DNA from: Anaplasma platys
GTDB taxonomy: Bacteria > Pseudomonadota > Alphaproteobacteria > Rickettsiales > Anaplasmataceae
DNA length: 64,000 bases
NCBI RefSeq assembly: GCF_012790675.1
Contig: NZ_CP046391.1
Span: 233,608-297,607, forward strand
Direction: 5' to 3'
Positions 19,849 to 29,511 of the stretch are shown here, piece by piece (the stretch's first letter is position 1; the number at the start of each line of letters is the position of its first letter). The notes under the pieces were generated by a model. The model was not told the DNA's origin, did not search any database, and worked only from the letters and a program-made list of their open reading frames with translations. The position numbers were made by a program, and so were the translations under genes.

Positions 19849-21366
19849 TTATGCCGTTGCGGTATCAGTAGCACCTTCGCAATGCAACTGAACGAACTTG
19901 TTTAACAACATAACACCGAAACCTGTAGCGCCTTTGGGAGAAATCTTAGACCCTGCGCTGTTCCAGGCCATCCCAGCTATATCAATGTGTGCCCAGGGAA
20001 CGTTGTTCACAAAGCGCTGCAAAAACTGAGCGGCAGTGATACTGTCAGCACCGCGGTTATCTGTCGCTATGTTTTTCATGTCAGCAACGGGTGAGTCAAT
20101 CATCTTGTCATACGCATTACCCATGGGCATGCGCCACAGCTTTTCGTTGGTGACCTTGCCGGAAGCTAAAAGCTGCTCGGACAATTTGTCGTCGTTGGAG
20201 AACAATCCAGCATATTCCCCCTCTCCCAAGGCAACAACTATTGCGCCTGTCAATGTTGCTAGATCTACCATGTACTTTGGTGAAAACGTTTTCTGTGTGT
20301 ACCACAAGGCATCTGCTAGCAACAACCTGCCTTCCGCATCAGTATTCAAAACCTCTATTGTTTGCCCAGACATTGATGTAACAATATCTCCCGGCCGCTG
20401 TGCATTGCCACCTAGAGCATTTTCCACCAGTCCCACCACTCCTACGGCATTTACAGGTGCGTTTCTTGCAGCCAAAGCTCTCATCAGCCCTGCAACGGCA
20501 GCAGAACCTGCCATGTCATATTTCATGTCCCACATGCCTTTGGATGGCTTTAAAGAAACACCTCCTGTGTCAAATGTTACTCCCTTACCGACAAAGGCGA
20601 GGGTATCCTTGGATTTAGTGTCACCGTCCCACCTCATCACCACTAAGCATGACTTTTTGCTACTCCCTTGGCCAACGCCCAAAAGTGCCATCATACCAGC
20701 AGACCGCATTTGCTCTTCGTTGAGTATCTCCACCTTTGCTCCAAGTGGGGTAAGCTCGTCCCGGATGCGGTGTGCATACTCTTCGGGGTAGAGAACGTTT
20801 GCAGGTTCGGATACAAGCGATCTGGTGAAGAACACAGACTCGCCTTCAGTTTTTAGAAGCTCGAAATCACTTTTCACTGCAGCTAAATCACCAGCGACTG
20901 CCAGTGTTATTTCTTCTACTTTTGCCTCATGCTCGCTCTTTTTACTTTTGAAGTATTTGTTGAAATTAAAACTACCAAGCATGGCACCATATGCCAGTCG
21001 TGACTCAATGCCTTGAGGAGGGATGATAACAGCCTTTGCTGCTTTAATTTCCTCCAAACGAGCATAAATAGCGCCACCTAGTTCCATCGCCTTATTATGG
21101 TCAGATATAGTGTCTGATTTCTCTCCGAGCCCCATCAGCAACACGGTCCTGCTTTCCGAAGCCAGGATTACCGGCATCGAACTAGCAAACTCGCCGGTAA
21201 ACAACGACGCCTCCTTAGCTGCTAGCACTGCTTTCGCTTCTTGTGAGTGCAGCACGCCTCCATCTTCGAGTGTGTTCCCGCCCTTAAAGACACCGACCAC
21301 AAGTACTGCTGTCTTTGGTAAAGCAGAAACACCTGAAGCCAAGCCAAAAAACGAAATGCTCGCCAT
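19849..21366 (-). CDS. pepA: Leucyl aminopeptidase (intact copy)
   Basis: M17 family cytosolic aminopeptidase that removes N-terminal residues, typically leucine. From the ATG at 21366 it is 505 residues: an N-terminal domain to about residue 170 and a catalytic domain with GKGVTFDTGGVSLKP, KYDMAGSAAVAGL and NTDAEGRLLLADALWY, so both metal sites are complete. The frame is open from 21408, but the promoter -10 box lies at 21396-21401, and the first 14 codons would overlap it; GGTGG sits a few bases before the ATG at 21366. It is the parent type of the two degraded copies downstream and heads a unit with purN. Confidence 0.92.
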   Translation of the reverse strand: MASISFFGLASGVSALPKTAVLVVGVFKGGNTLEDGGVLHSQEAKAVLAAKEASLFTGEFASSMPVILASESRTVLLMGLGEKSDTISDHNKAMELGGAIYARLEEIKAAKAVIIPPQGIESRLAYGAMLGSFNFNKYFKSKKSEHEAKVEEITLAVAGDLAAVKSDFELLKTEGESVFFTRSLVSEPANVLYPEEYAHRIRDELTPLGAKVEILNEEQMRSAGMMALLGVGQGSSKKSCLVVMRWDGDTKSKDTLAFVGKGVTFDTGGVSLKPSKGMWDMKYDMAGSAAVAGLMRALAARNAPVNAVGVVGLVENALGGNAQRPGDIVTSMSGQTIEVLNTDAEGRLLLADALWYTQKTFSPKYMVDLATLTGAIVVALGEGEYAGLFSNDDKLSEQLLASGKVTNEKLWRMPMGNAYDKMIDSPVADMKNIATDNRGADSITAAQFLQRFVNNVPWAHIDIAGMAWNSAGSKISPKGATGFGVMLLNKFVQLHCEGATDTATA

Positions 21367-21395
21367 AAAACCACCATTAGCAAAGTATGGCTGCC

Positions 21396-21424
21396 ATTCT
21401 AGCTTCATTCGATGGTCATATCAA
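21396..21424 (-). promoter_or_regulatory. Promoter of pepA-purN
   Basis: Minus-strand TTGATA, 17 bases, TAGAAT, giving a leader of about 25 bases to the ATG at 21366. It aligns with the promoters of the other two aminopeptidase copies. It also decides the start codon. Confidence 0.6.
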
Positions 21425-21626
21425 GCTGGTAGTGCACTAGGGTTGCGGCGCAGCAAGGTCTCTCTGTTTTAGTTAATGCTGGAAAATGATGTTTTTCGCA
21501 TTTCAGGAAGACGGGTTTACTGTTCTGTGTATTTTCCAGAATTGTACAATACAATGGGTCTAAGTTTCAGGGGCACAGGCGGGTAGCGATATGAGACTCA
21601 TTTTCTCCCGTGTGTGGTGCTTCTTG

Positions 21627-21655
21627 TTGGCAAAAGTTTATCAAATAGTTATATA
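21627..21655 (+). promoter_or_regulatory. Putative promoter of the dioxygenase-like gene
   Basis: TTGGCA, 17 bases, TATATA on the plus strand. The inferred transcript start near 21662 precedes the likely start codons at 21705 and 21732. Confidence 0.45.
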
Positions 21656-21731
21656 GGAAATTACATGGGTTTTCCTGCATCGGGCTTTGTTTTGCCCAGA
21701 GATGGAGGCTGTGCTAGACGTTCGTTGCTGC

Positions 21732-22400
21732 ATGTCAGAGGGTAGGAGATTGAAAAGGTTCTTTTTAAGAAGTGTGTGGTTAACAACGATGATTGTTTGT
21801 CTACAGAATTTCCTTGTGGTTCGTGCATGGGCTGTAGACCCGGTTATAGTGAACTGCATTGAAACTCCCGGCATAGAAGCTGATAGCGAAAATTATAAGC
21901 CTACTGTTTTCAATCTCACTAATGACCTTACTAGACGCGTTGGTAGCGCTGTTGTCGCTGAGGGAGAGGTGGTGTATCTTGTTGGAAGGGTTACGGATTC
22001 ACTATGCAGACCGGTGTCTAATGTTAACGTTTTCGTGTGGCAGGCTGATTCCAAAGGTAAATATAGCAAGGATGAAGGCTTTGACCGGAGGTTTAACGGG
22101 TCGGGTAAAGTTACGACCGATAACCTGGGAAATTACGGTTTTATAACCATAGTTCCTGGAGGGCATTTTGGGGGGTCTCCAAGAGTACATTTCCTTGTGA
22201 AGCACCCAGAGCTTCCTGACTTTCAGACGGAAATGTTTTTCGAAGGAAAGGGCAGTGAAGGGCACTCGAGTTTGAGTCGGATTCCGGGATCCATGAGGAA
22301 GCTGCTTACGGCGCGGCTTATTGGAGAGGAAGGTGGGGTTAAAATATATGAGTTTAATCTCACATTTCCGGGAAAAGATGACGTGATGCATGAGTGGTGA
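21732..22400 (+). CDS. Secreted intradiol-dioxygenase-like protein
   Basis: From the ATG at 21732 (MSEGRRLKRFF...) it has a signal peptide ending near VVRAWA, then an intradiol ring-cleavage dioxygenase fold: VYLVGRVTDSLCRPVSNVNV, FVWQADSKGKYSK, and YGFITIVPGG before SPRVHF. The family binds iron through two Tyr and two His. Here GKY keeps the first Tyr and VHF the last His, but PGPYPW has become PGGHFGG and the HIHF first His is Arg. It is thus likely a non-catalytic or altered exported member, not a protocatechuate dioxygenase. Upstream ATGs at 21687 and 21705 are possible starts. Confidence 0.75.
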   Translation: MSEGRRLKRFFLRSVWLTTMIVCLQNFLVVRAWAVDPVIVNCIETPGIEADSENYKPTVFNLTNDLTRRVGSAVVAEGEVVYLVGRVTDSLCRPVSNVNVFVWQADSKGKYSKDEGFDRRFNGSGKVTTDNLGNYGFITIVPGGHFGGSPRVHFLVKHPELPDFQTEMFFEGKGSEGHSSLSRIPGSMRKLLTARLIGEEGGVKIYEFNLTFPGKDDVMHEW

Positions 22401-22471
22401 AATTGGCCATCAAGGTTGCGTACATTACCTATGCGGTTTTTACTTTCTGAACTTTAAGGGGCAAGAGTCAA

Positions 22472-22500
22472 TTGACAGTACCTGCTGTTAGTAGTACACT
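22472..22500 (+). promoter_or_regulatory. Putative promoter of the 238-residue membrane protein gene
   Basis: TTGACA, 17 bases, TACACT on the plus strand, about 100 bases before the ATG at 22599. The -35 is consensus and the -10 matches four of six positions. Confidence 0.45.
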
Positions 22501-22598
22501 ACGAGCGTGTGTGTGGTCTGTTGCTATGGTGATGGGTGTAGGGATTTGCTGGGGGAGTTGTACTCAAGAGTCGTCTGAGGTCTCCACGGAGGGGTTAG

Positions 22599-23315
22599 AT
22601 GGCGCCTTCTAGAGGAGTGGTAACCCGTGGTTACTCAGCGTTTTCGTGGTATTTAAGGGTTTCTATGGCCCTTGCAGTTTTAGCTATAGCTCCGCTGATA
22701 ATGTTGTACTTGGCGTTTGGTGCGCTGCTAGGGGCGGTACACCGCAGTTCTCAGCGTGTGCGTGGCGTCAGTAGCGTCAAGAGCGGTTGTGTCTTTAAAG
22801 GACCTTTTTGCAGCCTTTTGGGACACAACGCGGCTCAGTTTTTTGCTTACTGGCATGTATTTGCCAGTAACGTGGTGTTTTTTACGCTACTTACCGCTGC
22901 TGTACTGAAAATCGCGAGCCCAGCCATGACAGTATCGGCAGCATTTAAAGCAGCGGCGTTGGCTTCTCTAGGTCCAGCATGTGTTCTGTGTGTCATGTCT
23001 GTGGCGTATTACAGTTTTTCCAGGTTTTTTCGGTCCAGTAGCCGGCTCTTGATGGAATACTGTACGAGGCTGCAAGTGCATGATCACGAGGTTGGGCGTG
23101 ATGGATTTAAAGACTCGGTTCTGGATTTGATGCTTCGGGACCAGGTTGAGGGCTATTCTAGCATGTCATCCCTATCCAGGCATGATAAACAGCTGTTGTT
23201 CGGTGTTCCTACGACGTTGGTTGCCATTTGTTGCTATGAGTATGACCTATGTACGGGGCAAGAGCGAGAAGTACGTGATGTCACGGAGCAGTGCAGAGAT
23301 CGCTTTGGTGGGTGA
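22599..23315 (+). CDS. Hypothetical multi-pass membrane protein
   Basis: Not recognised. The 238 residues include a long hydrophobic helix at about 20-45, two more at about 85-110 and 115-140, then a soluble C-terminal third. ATG at 22599 with GGAGG-like text upstream in the leader (GGAGGGGTTAG). A second frame overlaps its 3' end and stays open to 23559 with coding-like composition, so this gene may be frameshifted and once have been about 320 residues long. It lies between an exported dioxygenase-like protein and a larger membrane protein on the same strand. Confidence 0.6.
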   Translation: MAPSRGVVTRGYSAFSWYLRVSMALAVLAIAPLIMLYLAFGALLGAVHRSSQRVRGVSSVKSGCVFKGPFCSLLGHNAAQFFAYWHVFASNVVFFTLLTAAVLKIASPAMTVSAAFKAAALASLGPACVLCVMSVAYYSFSRFFRSSSRLLMEYCTRLQVHDHEVGRDGFKDSVLDLMLRDQVEGYSSMSSLSRHDKQLLFGVPTTLVAICCYEYDLCTGQEREVRDVTEQCRDRFGG

Positions 23316-23559
23316 TCTTCCGGATCTTGTGAGGGGATTTGGATTTTTAGCGCCTAACCACCGTGCGCCTAGGGGCTCTTTGGTTTACATGGGAAAAATA
23401 AGGCTCTATAGTGTTACAAGCCATGCTTCGCTAGACTGCGGTCAGGGTGGAGGAGCTCTGGTTTGTGCTTGTCTGTGGGGTTCGGGCTCTTATGTGAGCC
23501 AAAAATTGGGGGTTAATGAGGAGACTGCTGCAAGTTCCGGTTGTATAGACGCGCTCTGA
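23230..23559 (+). other. Overlapping open frame, possible out-of-frame 3' part
   Basis: Read one frame off from the 238-residue gene, this stretch gives a peptide including AEIALVGDLPDLVRGFGFLA and SLVYMGKIRLYSVTSH, which looks like real protein rather than a shadow. It could be the original C-terminus of the upstream gene after a frameshift. No family was recognised and no ribosome site was found for an independent start. Confidence 0.35.
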
Positions 23560-23627
23560 TGTTAGGAGATTGTTAGTTGTTATTGGTATCATGAGATACA
23601 GCAGGCTGGCGAGTTTTCAGCTTGTGA

Positions 23628-25346
23628 ATGTTGCAGGACTTTCCTAGTTTCGTTATGCTGGCAGCTCGTGAAAACTTGAACGGAAGCGAAGAAGTTGCAG
23701 CCTCTGTTGAGCATGAGGCAAGGAGGGGGCCTGTTGTTCGCGCTGTAGGCGATGAGAAGGAGTATGACTTAAAAAACCGAATTTTTATCTGCTACATTCT
23801 CTGTACTTCTATATTGTGTGCGGTACCATTGGTACCCTACCTTGTGTCCAAGGAGCTATACAAGAGAGGGCGAAGGACAGGTGCGGCAATCAGCATGGAG
23901 GTATTCATGCTGTCGCATTGTATGTTGACCTTCAGCTTGGTATTCATCAAAGTCTTGCACTTTTTGAATAAGACATATGGCAACTTTCTCAGTGGCTTTT
24001 TTATAACAAACCGGGACTTGGCTATCCTGGCTCTTGGAGTCATGTGTGCGTTTCCTGTGTTATGTTTTGTATTGGCCATTAGGTACTCGATAGTATACGA
24101 CATGGTCAAGACTCGGAACTACAGCGTGGTGGAGGCGCTTCTTTCTCGCAGTTATCTGAGCGATGTCTCCCGCGGCATTCCAGCTCTGGTTTGTTATACC
24201 GGGCGTAGTGGTCCTCTACTTATACGAGAGAACGGCAGAAAACGGAAGCGCTACGGGGCTGACATATTTTTCGATGTTTATATATATAGCACTTCGTATC
24301 TTCTAGTATTGCCGTCGTGTCTTGCGCTTCTTTGTGATTTTTTCCAGAGAAAGAAAAAAAGAACCGCCATGGCTGTGACAAGGGTGTTAGCAGTCTCTGC
24401 GCACATGTTATTGACCAATGTGCTTGTAGTGAGTGCTGTCACCTATGTCTTAGAGAAATTTTATAAGCACATAGTTTTCGTGAAGCTCCATGCAGATAGC
24501 GCGAGCATTGCGCTGCTGAATGGTATAATTGTTTCGTCCTTGATACTAGCCGTAGCAGTTGTGTATTGCTACTGGGAGATAGGGGCAAAAGAATACGGGC
24601 ATCCGGAAGAGATCTCGGATGATGTGGCACGTTCTGTGCTCAAGTTTGGCATTCTTACTGTCTGCGTGAATTGCGTATGCTCACTGTTTCGCGACAGGGC
24701 GGAGCTTTCAGGTAGGGGGTTTAAATACGGGAAGAAGAGATTTGTACATGAACTAGTACGACGCATAACGGATGCTTTATTCATTGTCCCTGCACTGTTT
24801 TGGCAGCTCTCTAATGTGTTCCGTAATAGTAACCGTAAGATGTTAGCCGCTGTAGCAAATAGAGCGTGTCTCTATACCGAGATTTTCTTGGGCAATCTGC
24901 TGATTTTTTCCTTGGGGCTGTACGCTGTTGCACAAATTCCTGCGATGAGTATTCTTCTCCCCTTAACAGCGTTCCAGACCTGTATTTTCCTCGGGTCCAT
25001 TATTACATCTGTTGTTGTTTTCGGTGCTATAGCGCGGGATTTATACGGGGTGCGTACTGCAATGTCCAAGGACGAGAGATGGGAAGATGTTGTTTGGCTC
25101 AACGAGCAATTGAGCAACACCGTATCAAATTTTGGAGTATTAAATCTGATTGCTGCTGGCTTATTGTCAATCAGAGCCAATAGAAGGAGAGCTCCGGATT
25201 ATGTGCAAGATGGAGAAGTGTCTCCCGTTATCAATGAGATGGAGCAACCAGCCAGGGTTGTTGTGCGTGAAAACGAAGTTGACAGCTATTCAGCCGGTGA
25301 GGAGGTTTGGGATCGCGATGACGACAAAGCGCCACTTATATGCTGA
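23628..25346 (+). CDS. Hypothetical large multi-pass membrane protein
   Basis: Not recognised. At 572 residues it has about nine to eleven hydrophobic segments (for example at residues 48-72, 88-110, 125-155, 220-245, 255-280, 290-320 and 420-475) separated by short basic loops such as KRGRRTG and ENGRKRKRYG. The last 60 residues are soluble and acidic (GEEVWDRDDDKAPLIC). The start could be 23628 or the next Met at 23655; neither has a strong ribosome site. No transporter signature was recognised. It is on the same strand as the two preceding exported or membrane genes. Confidence 0.75.
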   Translation: MLQDFPSFVMLAARENLNGSEEVAASVEHEARRGPVVRAVGDEKEYDLKNRIFICYILCTSILCAVPLVPYLVSKELYKRGRRTGAAISMEVFMLSHCMLTFSLVFIKVLHFLNKTYGNFLSGFFITNRDLAILALGVMCAFPVLCFVLAIRYSIVYDMVKTRNYSVVEALLSRSYLSDVSRGIPALVCYTGRSGPLLIRENGRKRKRYGADIFFDVYIYSTSYLLVLPSCLALLCDFFQRKKKRTAMAVTRVLAVSAHMLLTNVLVVSAVTYVLEKFYKHIVFVKLHADSASIALLNGIIVSSLILAVAVVYCYWEIGAKEYGHPEEISDDVARSVLKFGILTVCVNCVCSLFRDRAELSGRGFKYGKKRFVHELVRRITDALFIVPALFWQLSNVFRNSNRKMLAAVANRACLYTEIFLGNLLIFSLGLYAVAQIPAMSILLPLTAFQTCIFLGSIITSVVVFGAIARDLYGVRTAMSKDERWEDVVWLNEQLSNTVSNFGVLNLIAAGLLSIRANRRRAPDYVQDGEVSPVINEMEQPARVVVRENEVDSYSAGEEVWDRDDDKAPLIC

Positions 25347-25656
25347 TGTAACTTGTTGCAGGCTTCTATTCTATTATATAAAGAAAAGGTCATGGCCTTT
25401 CCGTGAAGTTATTTCTCGGTTAGGATATGATCGTTGTGCGTGATGGCGGTGTAAGGGCAATAGTAGCTCTGTGATGCCATGGTATATTGGAATACCGCGG
25501 GCGTTTTAGAGAAAAGAGGTGTGCTTTTTTCTGGATGTGAGCACCACTTTTGATGTGGTTATTTGTCTTCTTTCAGAATATTCTTGCAGCTGCTACAGGG
25601 TGAGCATAAACCCACCCCGCGACTGTCGCAGCAACCTGGATGTTTCCTCTAACCAG
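25347..25656. other. Intergenic region between convergent genes
   Basis: 310 bases between the large membrane protein and the clpB stop. A short inverted repeat ACCAC/GTGGT near 25545-25562 is the only structure seen; it may serve as a weak terminator. Confidence 0.3.
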
Positions 25657-28233
25657 CTATTTACCTACATGCTTGATCACTAGCACATCGTTTTCTGTGT
25701 GTACTTCGAGCACGCTGCCTTCCTCTATTTTATCTTCAAGCAAAAGATGAGCTAACTGGTTTTGAATATTCTGCTGTATTAGTCTTTTCAGAGGCCGTGC
25801 CCCGTACACTTCGTCATATCCGTTTTCTGCAAGCCATTTCTTTGCTTCAGGGCGCAAAGTGATCGAAATTCCTTTATCGCTGATGGTTTCCTGTAAGTGA
25901 TTGAGTTGCACGTCTACAATTTGTTCTATGTGCTCTTTAGTGAGCCTGTTGAAGATCATAATCTCATCTAGCCTGTTTAAAAATTCTGGCCTAAACGATC
26001 TGCTGAGAATCTCAAGCACAGTCTGTCTTATCTTTGGAGAATTACAATCCTCTGAACTATTCACCAGAATTTCTTGCCCAATATTAGAAGTCAGGATCAA
26101 GATTGTATTCTTGAAGTTAACTAAATTTCCTCTACTGTCAGTGAGATGCCCCTCATCTAAAACTTGTAGAAGCAAATTGAAGACGTCGGCATGGGCTTTT
26201 TCAATCTCATCAAACAAAATTACCTTGTAGGGACGCCTGCGTACCGCCTCAGTTAATAGGCCCCCTTGCTCGTACCCTACGTATCCTGGAGGCGCTCCTA
26301 TAAGCTTTGCCACAGAATGCTTTTCCATAAACTCTGACATGTCAAAGCGCAATAGAGCAGAGCGCGAGTCAAATAAAAACTCACTTAAAGCTTTGGTCAG
26401 TTCGGTTTTCCCCACTCCAGTGGGACCAAGAAACAGAAATGATCCCATAGGCCGCTGAGAATCCTGGACTCCGGCTCTGGATCTACGCACTGCATTGCTA
26501 ACCGCGGCAACTGCGCTGTCTTGGCCAATGACAACTTTCTTTAGCGCCTCTTCCATATGTAACAGCTTTTCCTTCTCGCTGTTCAAGACGCTATCCACAG
26601 GAATTCCCGTCCATCGGGAAACAATGGCTGCAACGTCATTGGCGCTAATTTCCTTTCTCAAAAGCGTTCCAGCGACCTCTTCGTGTTTCTTGAGCTCGCT
26701 CTCCAAGGATGGAATAATTCCGTACATCAATTCTCCAGCACGAGAAAGATTGCCCATTCTTTGAGCCTGCTCAAGCTCTATCCTGGCGCTATCCAGAGCT
26801 TCTGTTAGCTCTTGCATTTTTGCTATTTTGCCCTTTTCAGCCTGCCACTTGCTATTTAAATCGCAAGCCTTGGCGCTGAGGCTCTTGAGTTCCTTTTCAA
26901 TGACTTCCAACCGTTGTGCAGCAGTATCTGTTTTTTCGTTTTTTAGAGCTTCAGCTTCTATTTTCAGCTGCATTATTTGTCGCTCTATACCGTCGATGAC
27001 TTCGGGTTTACTGTCTATTTCTATCCTGGCGCGACTTGCTGCTTCATCAATAAGGTCTATTGCTTTATCTGGCAAAAACCTATCAGGGATGTATCTACTT
27101 GATAAGTTAGCAGCGGCTACGATTGCCCCATCGGAGATTCTTATACCATGATGCAGCTCGTATTTTTCCTTGATGCCACGGAGTATAGATGTAGTTTCGC
27201 TGATGCTAGGCTCTGCTACAAACACTGGCTGGAATCTTCTTGCAAGTGCAGGATCCTTCTCAATGTTTTCGCGATATTCATCAAGAGTAGTGGCCCCAAC
27301 ACACCTAAGCTCTCCCCTAGCTAGCATGGGTTTCAAGATGTTGGATGCATCCATAGAGTCACCAGTGGAACCCGCGCCCACAAGCATGTGTAGCTCATCT
27401 ATAAAGAGTATAATTTTGCCATCAGATGCTGTGATCTGTGATAGCACCGCCTTCAATCGTTCTTCGAATTCCCCCCTATATTTTGTGCCAGCAACCAAGG
27501 CCGCAAGGTCTAAGGAAAGCACCCGCGCATCCTGTAGCCATTGGGGGATATTTCCAGATACGATTTCCTGCACAAGCCCCTCAACTATGGCACTCTTGCC
27601 AACGCCGGGTTCCCCGATCAATGCGGGGTTGTTTTTTGTTCTTCGGGACAGAACCTGAATCAGTCGCCGGGTTTCGTCACTCCGTCCGATAACTGGATCC
27701 ATTTTGCCTGCGGCAGCCAGTGCAGTAAGATCGTGGGTGTATTTCTTGAGAGCGTCAAACTTGTTTTCTGCGGTTGCGCTGTCAGCCTTAGACCCGCCAC
27801 GCATTTTTTCTATGTGTGTTCCCAACTTTTGTGGGGTAACACCACAGTTCTGCAGTATTCTCGATACATTACTCTCTACTATCGTCAGTGCTTGCAGTAG
27901 CCTCTCAGTAGTCACATAAGCGTCTTGGTTTCTCTTAGCGATGCAGGTAGCTTCCTCCAACACTCGTGCCATTTCTCTTGATAGGCTTAGGTGCCCACTA
28001 CCAGACCCGCTTACCACAGGTAGCTTACCTAGGTGTTGTTCAAGTTCGGTATTCATTGTGCTGGTATTGACGCTTAGTGACGACAATATGTCATCAACAA
28101 TGCCGCCCTTTTCTTCCAGCATCACATGAAGCAAGTGTTCTGGCAAAAGCAACTGGTGCCCTGAGGATATTGCAAATACCTGAGCGCGCATTATGTATCC
28201 CTTTGCCGATTCAGTAAATTTGTTCAAATCCAT
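25657..28233 (-). CDS. clpB: ATP-dependent chaperone ClpB
   Basis: Hexameric Hsp100 disaggregase that works with DnaK to rescue aggregated proteins. The 858-residue chain has the N-domain, AAA-1 with Walker [10 protein letters not shown], a coiled-coil middle domain (about residues 400-530), AAA-2 with Walker [10 protein letters not shown], and the conserved [11 protein letters not shown] segment near the end. All intact. There is no strong heat-shock promoter like that of groES; a weak CTTTAAA...CCTATCTA arrangement lies within 70 bases upstream on the minus strand. Confidence 0.96.
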   Translation of the reverse strand: MDLNKFTESAKGYIMRAQVFAISSGHQLLLPEHLLHVMLEEKGGIVDDILSSLSVNTSTMNTELEQHLGKLPVVSGSGSGHLSLSREMARVLEEATCIAKRNQDAYVTTERLLQALTIVESNVSRILQNCGVTPQKLGTHIEKMRGGSKADSATAENKFDALKKYTHDLTALAAAGKMDPVIGRSDETRRLIQVLSRRTKNNPALIGEPGVGKSAIVEGLVQEIVSGNIPQWLQDARVLSLDLAALVAGTKYRGEFEERLKAVLSQITASDGKIILFIDELHMLVGAGSTGDSMDASNILKPMLARGELRCVGATTLDEYRENIEKDPALARRFQPVFVAEPSISETTSILRGIKEKYELHHGIRISDGAIVAAANLSSRYIPDRFLPDKAIDLIDEAASRARIEIDSKPEVIDGIERQIMQLKIEAEALKNEKTDTAAQRLEVIEKELKSLSAKACDLNSKWQAEKGKIAKMQELTEALDSARIELEQAQRMGNLSRAGELMYGIIPSLESELKKHEEVAGTLLRKEISANDVAAIVSRWTGIPVDSVLNSEKEKLLHMEEALKKVVIGQDSAVAAVSNAVRRSRAGVQDSQRPMGSFLFLGPTGVGKTELTKALSEFLFDSRSALLRFDMSEFMEKHSVAKLIGAPPGYVGYEQGGLLTEAVRRRPYKVILFDEIEKAHADVFNLLLQVLDEGHLTDSRGNLVNFKNTILILTSNIGQEILVNSSEDCNSPKIRQTVLEILSRSFRPEFLNRLDEIMIFNRLTKEHIEQIVDVQLNHLQETISDKGISITLRPEAKKWLAENGYDEVYGARPLKRLIQQNIQNQLAHLLLEDKIEEGSVLEVHTENDVLVIKHVGK

Positions 28234-28454
28234 GGCAACACGTCCCCATATTCATACTCATCCCTATAGATAGGTATTAACTTTATAAAATTTAAAGGTT
28301 ACACCATGTAAAAAGCAGAACTGCAAGTAGAAACCTCTAAAAACATACTTCCCAAGTGGTGTCAAGCTGAGTGAGCTGAACTTATTTTGCTTGTCAACTT
28401 TTTGCAGAGGAAGTACCATGCGGACCTGTATTTATGGTGGCACGAGCCAGTGTG

Positions 28455-29177
28455 ATGGAAGGCCTTTTGCATGGTAAGGTTGCGTTAATTACTGGAGCCT
28501 CAGGCAGTATAGGATCTGCGGTCGCTGAAAGATTTGCCAGGGAGGGGGCCGGTGTTGTCCTTGCGGCACGCAATGTAGGAAATATGAAGTCTCTCTGCGA
28601 AGAGATACAGTCGTCCGGAGGTGAAGTAATGCTGGCGGCTATAGACTTGAGTGACCAGGAAAGTATCAAGAGTCTGGCCCTGTCCATAGAAAATAAATAT
28701 AGCAGGCTTGATATTTTGGTGTCTGCAGCTGCTGTGGCGGGTAGTATTGCATCGGTGCAAGAATGCGAAGTTTCAATGTGGCAAGAAATCATGGGGGTGA
28801 ATCTATATGCGAACTGGCATCTTATTCGCCAGTTTGATGCGCTCCTGAAGAACTCAGAAGCGGGTAGGGCGATTTTTGTCACATCCGAAGCGCCAAGGGC
28901 CTTGTTGAGTTATTCATATTTTGCTCCATACGCTACAAGTAAGGTTGCATTGGAAGCATTGGTCCAGGTTTATGCCGCAGAAACTAAGCATAGCAAGCTC
29001 TGCGTTAATATGGTGTGTCCAGGTCCTGTAGCAAGTAGTATTTATTCAGCTATATTCCCTGCGCAAGACCAGACTAAACTTCCGCAGCCAAGGCAGTTGA
29101 CTGACAAGTTTGTTGAGCTTGCTAGTGATGAGTGCAATACCACCGGTCAAGTGTATGAGCTGACTGTCTCAGAATAG
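28455..29177 (+). CDS. Short-chain dehydrogenase/reductase
   Basis: Classical SDR of about 240 residues: the cofactor motif TGASGSIG near the N-terminus, NVG and an acidic DLSD segment, the SAAA strand, and the catalytic YATSK (Tyr and Lys). A Ser-rich strand (FVTSEAPRA) supplies the third catalytic position. The substrate is unknown; the sequence is not a clear FabG. The start is placed at the ATG giving MEGLLHGKVALITG, as is usual for this family; the frame is open from 28434. Confidence 0.82.
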   Translation: MEGLLHGKVALITGASGSIGSAVAERFAREGAGVVLAARNVGNMKSLCEEIQSSGGEVMLAAIDLSDQESIKSLALSIENKYSRLDILVSAAAVAGSIASVQECEVSMWQEIMGVNLYANWHLIRQFDALLKNSEAGRAIFVTSEAPRALLSYSYFAPYATSKVALEALVQVYAAETKHSKLCVNMVCPGPVASSIYSAIFPAQDQTKLPQPRQLTDKFVELASDECNTTGQVYELTVSE

Positions 29178-29511
29178 TCAGCGCCCTCGAGAGTTCTCTT
29201 TTTCAGTAGGTTGCTTTGATATCAGGGTTACTGACGTATGGGCAGGCACCTTATGCCTTCACGAAGCAGTTGGCAGCGTGCTTTCCAAATGGCCGCCCCC
29301 TCGTCTTCTTTTTTCTTCTTACTCTCTTCTGCCGCAGTTTTATGGTGGGGAATTTGCTCGATTACACGTCTCAAAGCATCAGATAAGCACCCAACGGTGC
29401 CCAGTTTGCTGGCCGGGTAGGTTTTCGCAACACATAAATAACGAGCACCCACCCGGCACAGTCAAAAACTGTTTGTGCTAAAACAACGCACCATAGGTGC
29501 AGAGCGCCTGC
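29178..29511. other. Intergenic region downstream of groEL
   Basis: 334 bases between the convergent SDR and groEL genes. A minus-strand frame with a GTG start at 29452 would give a basic 74-residue peptide, but there is no ribosome site and no family match, so it is not called. Confidence 0.35.

Noticed and set aside
29228..29452. Basic 74-residue frame downstream of groEL
   Set aside because: GTG start with no ribosome site and no recognisable similarity; an opposite-strand frame of similar length also exists.
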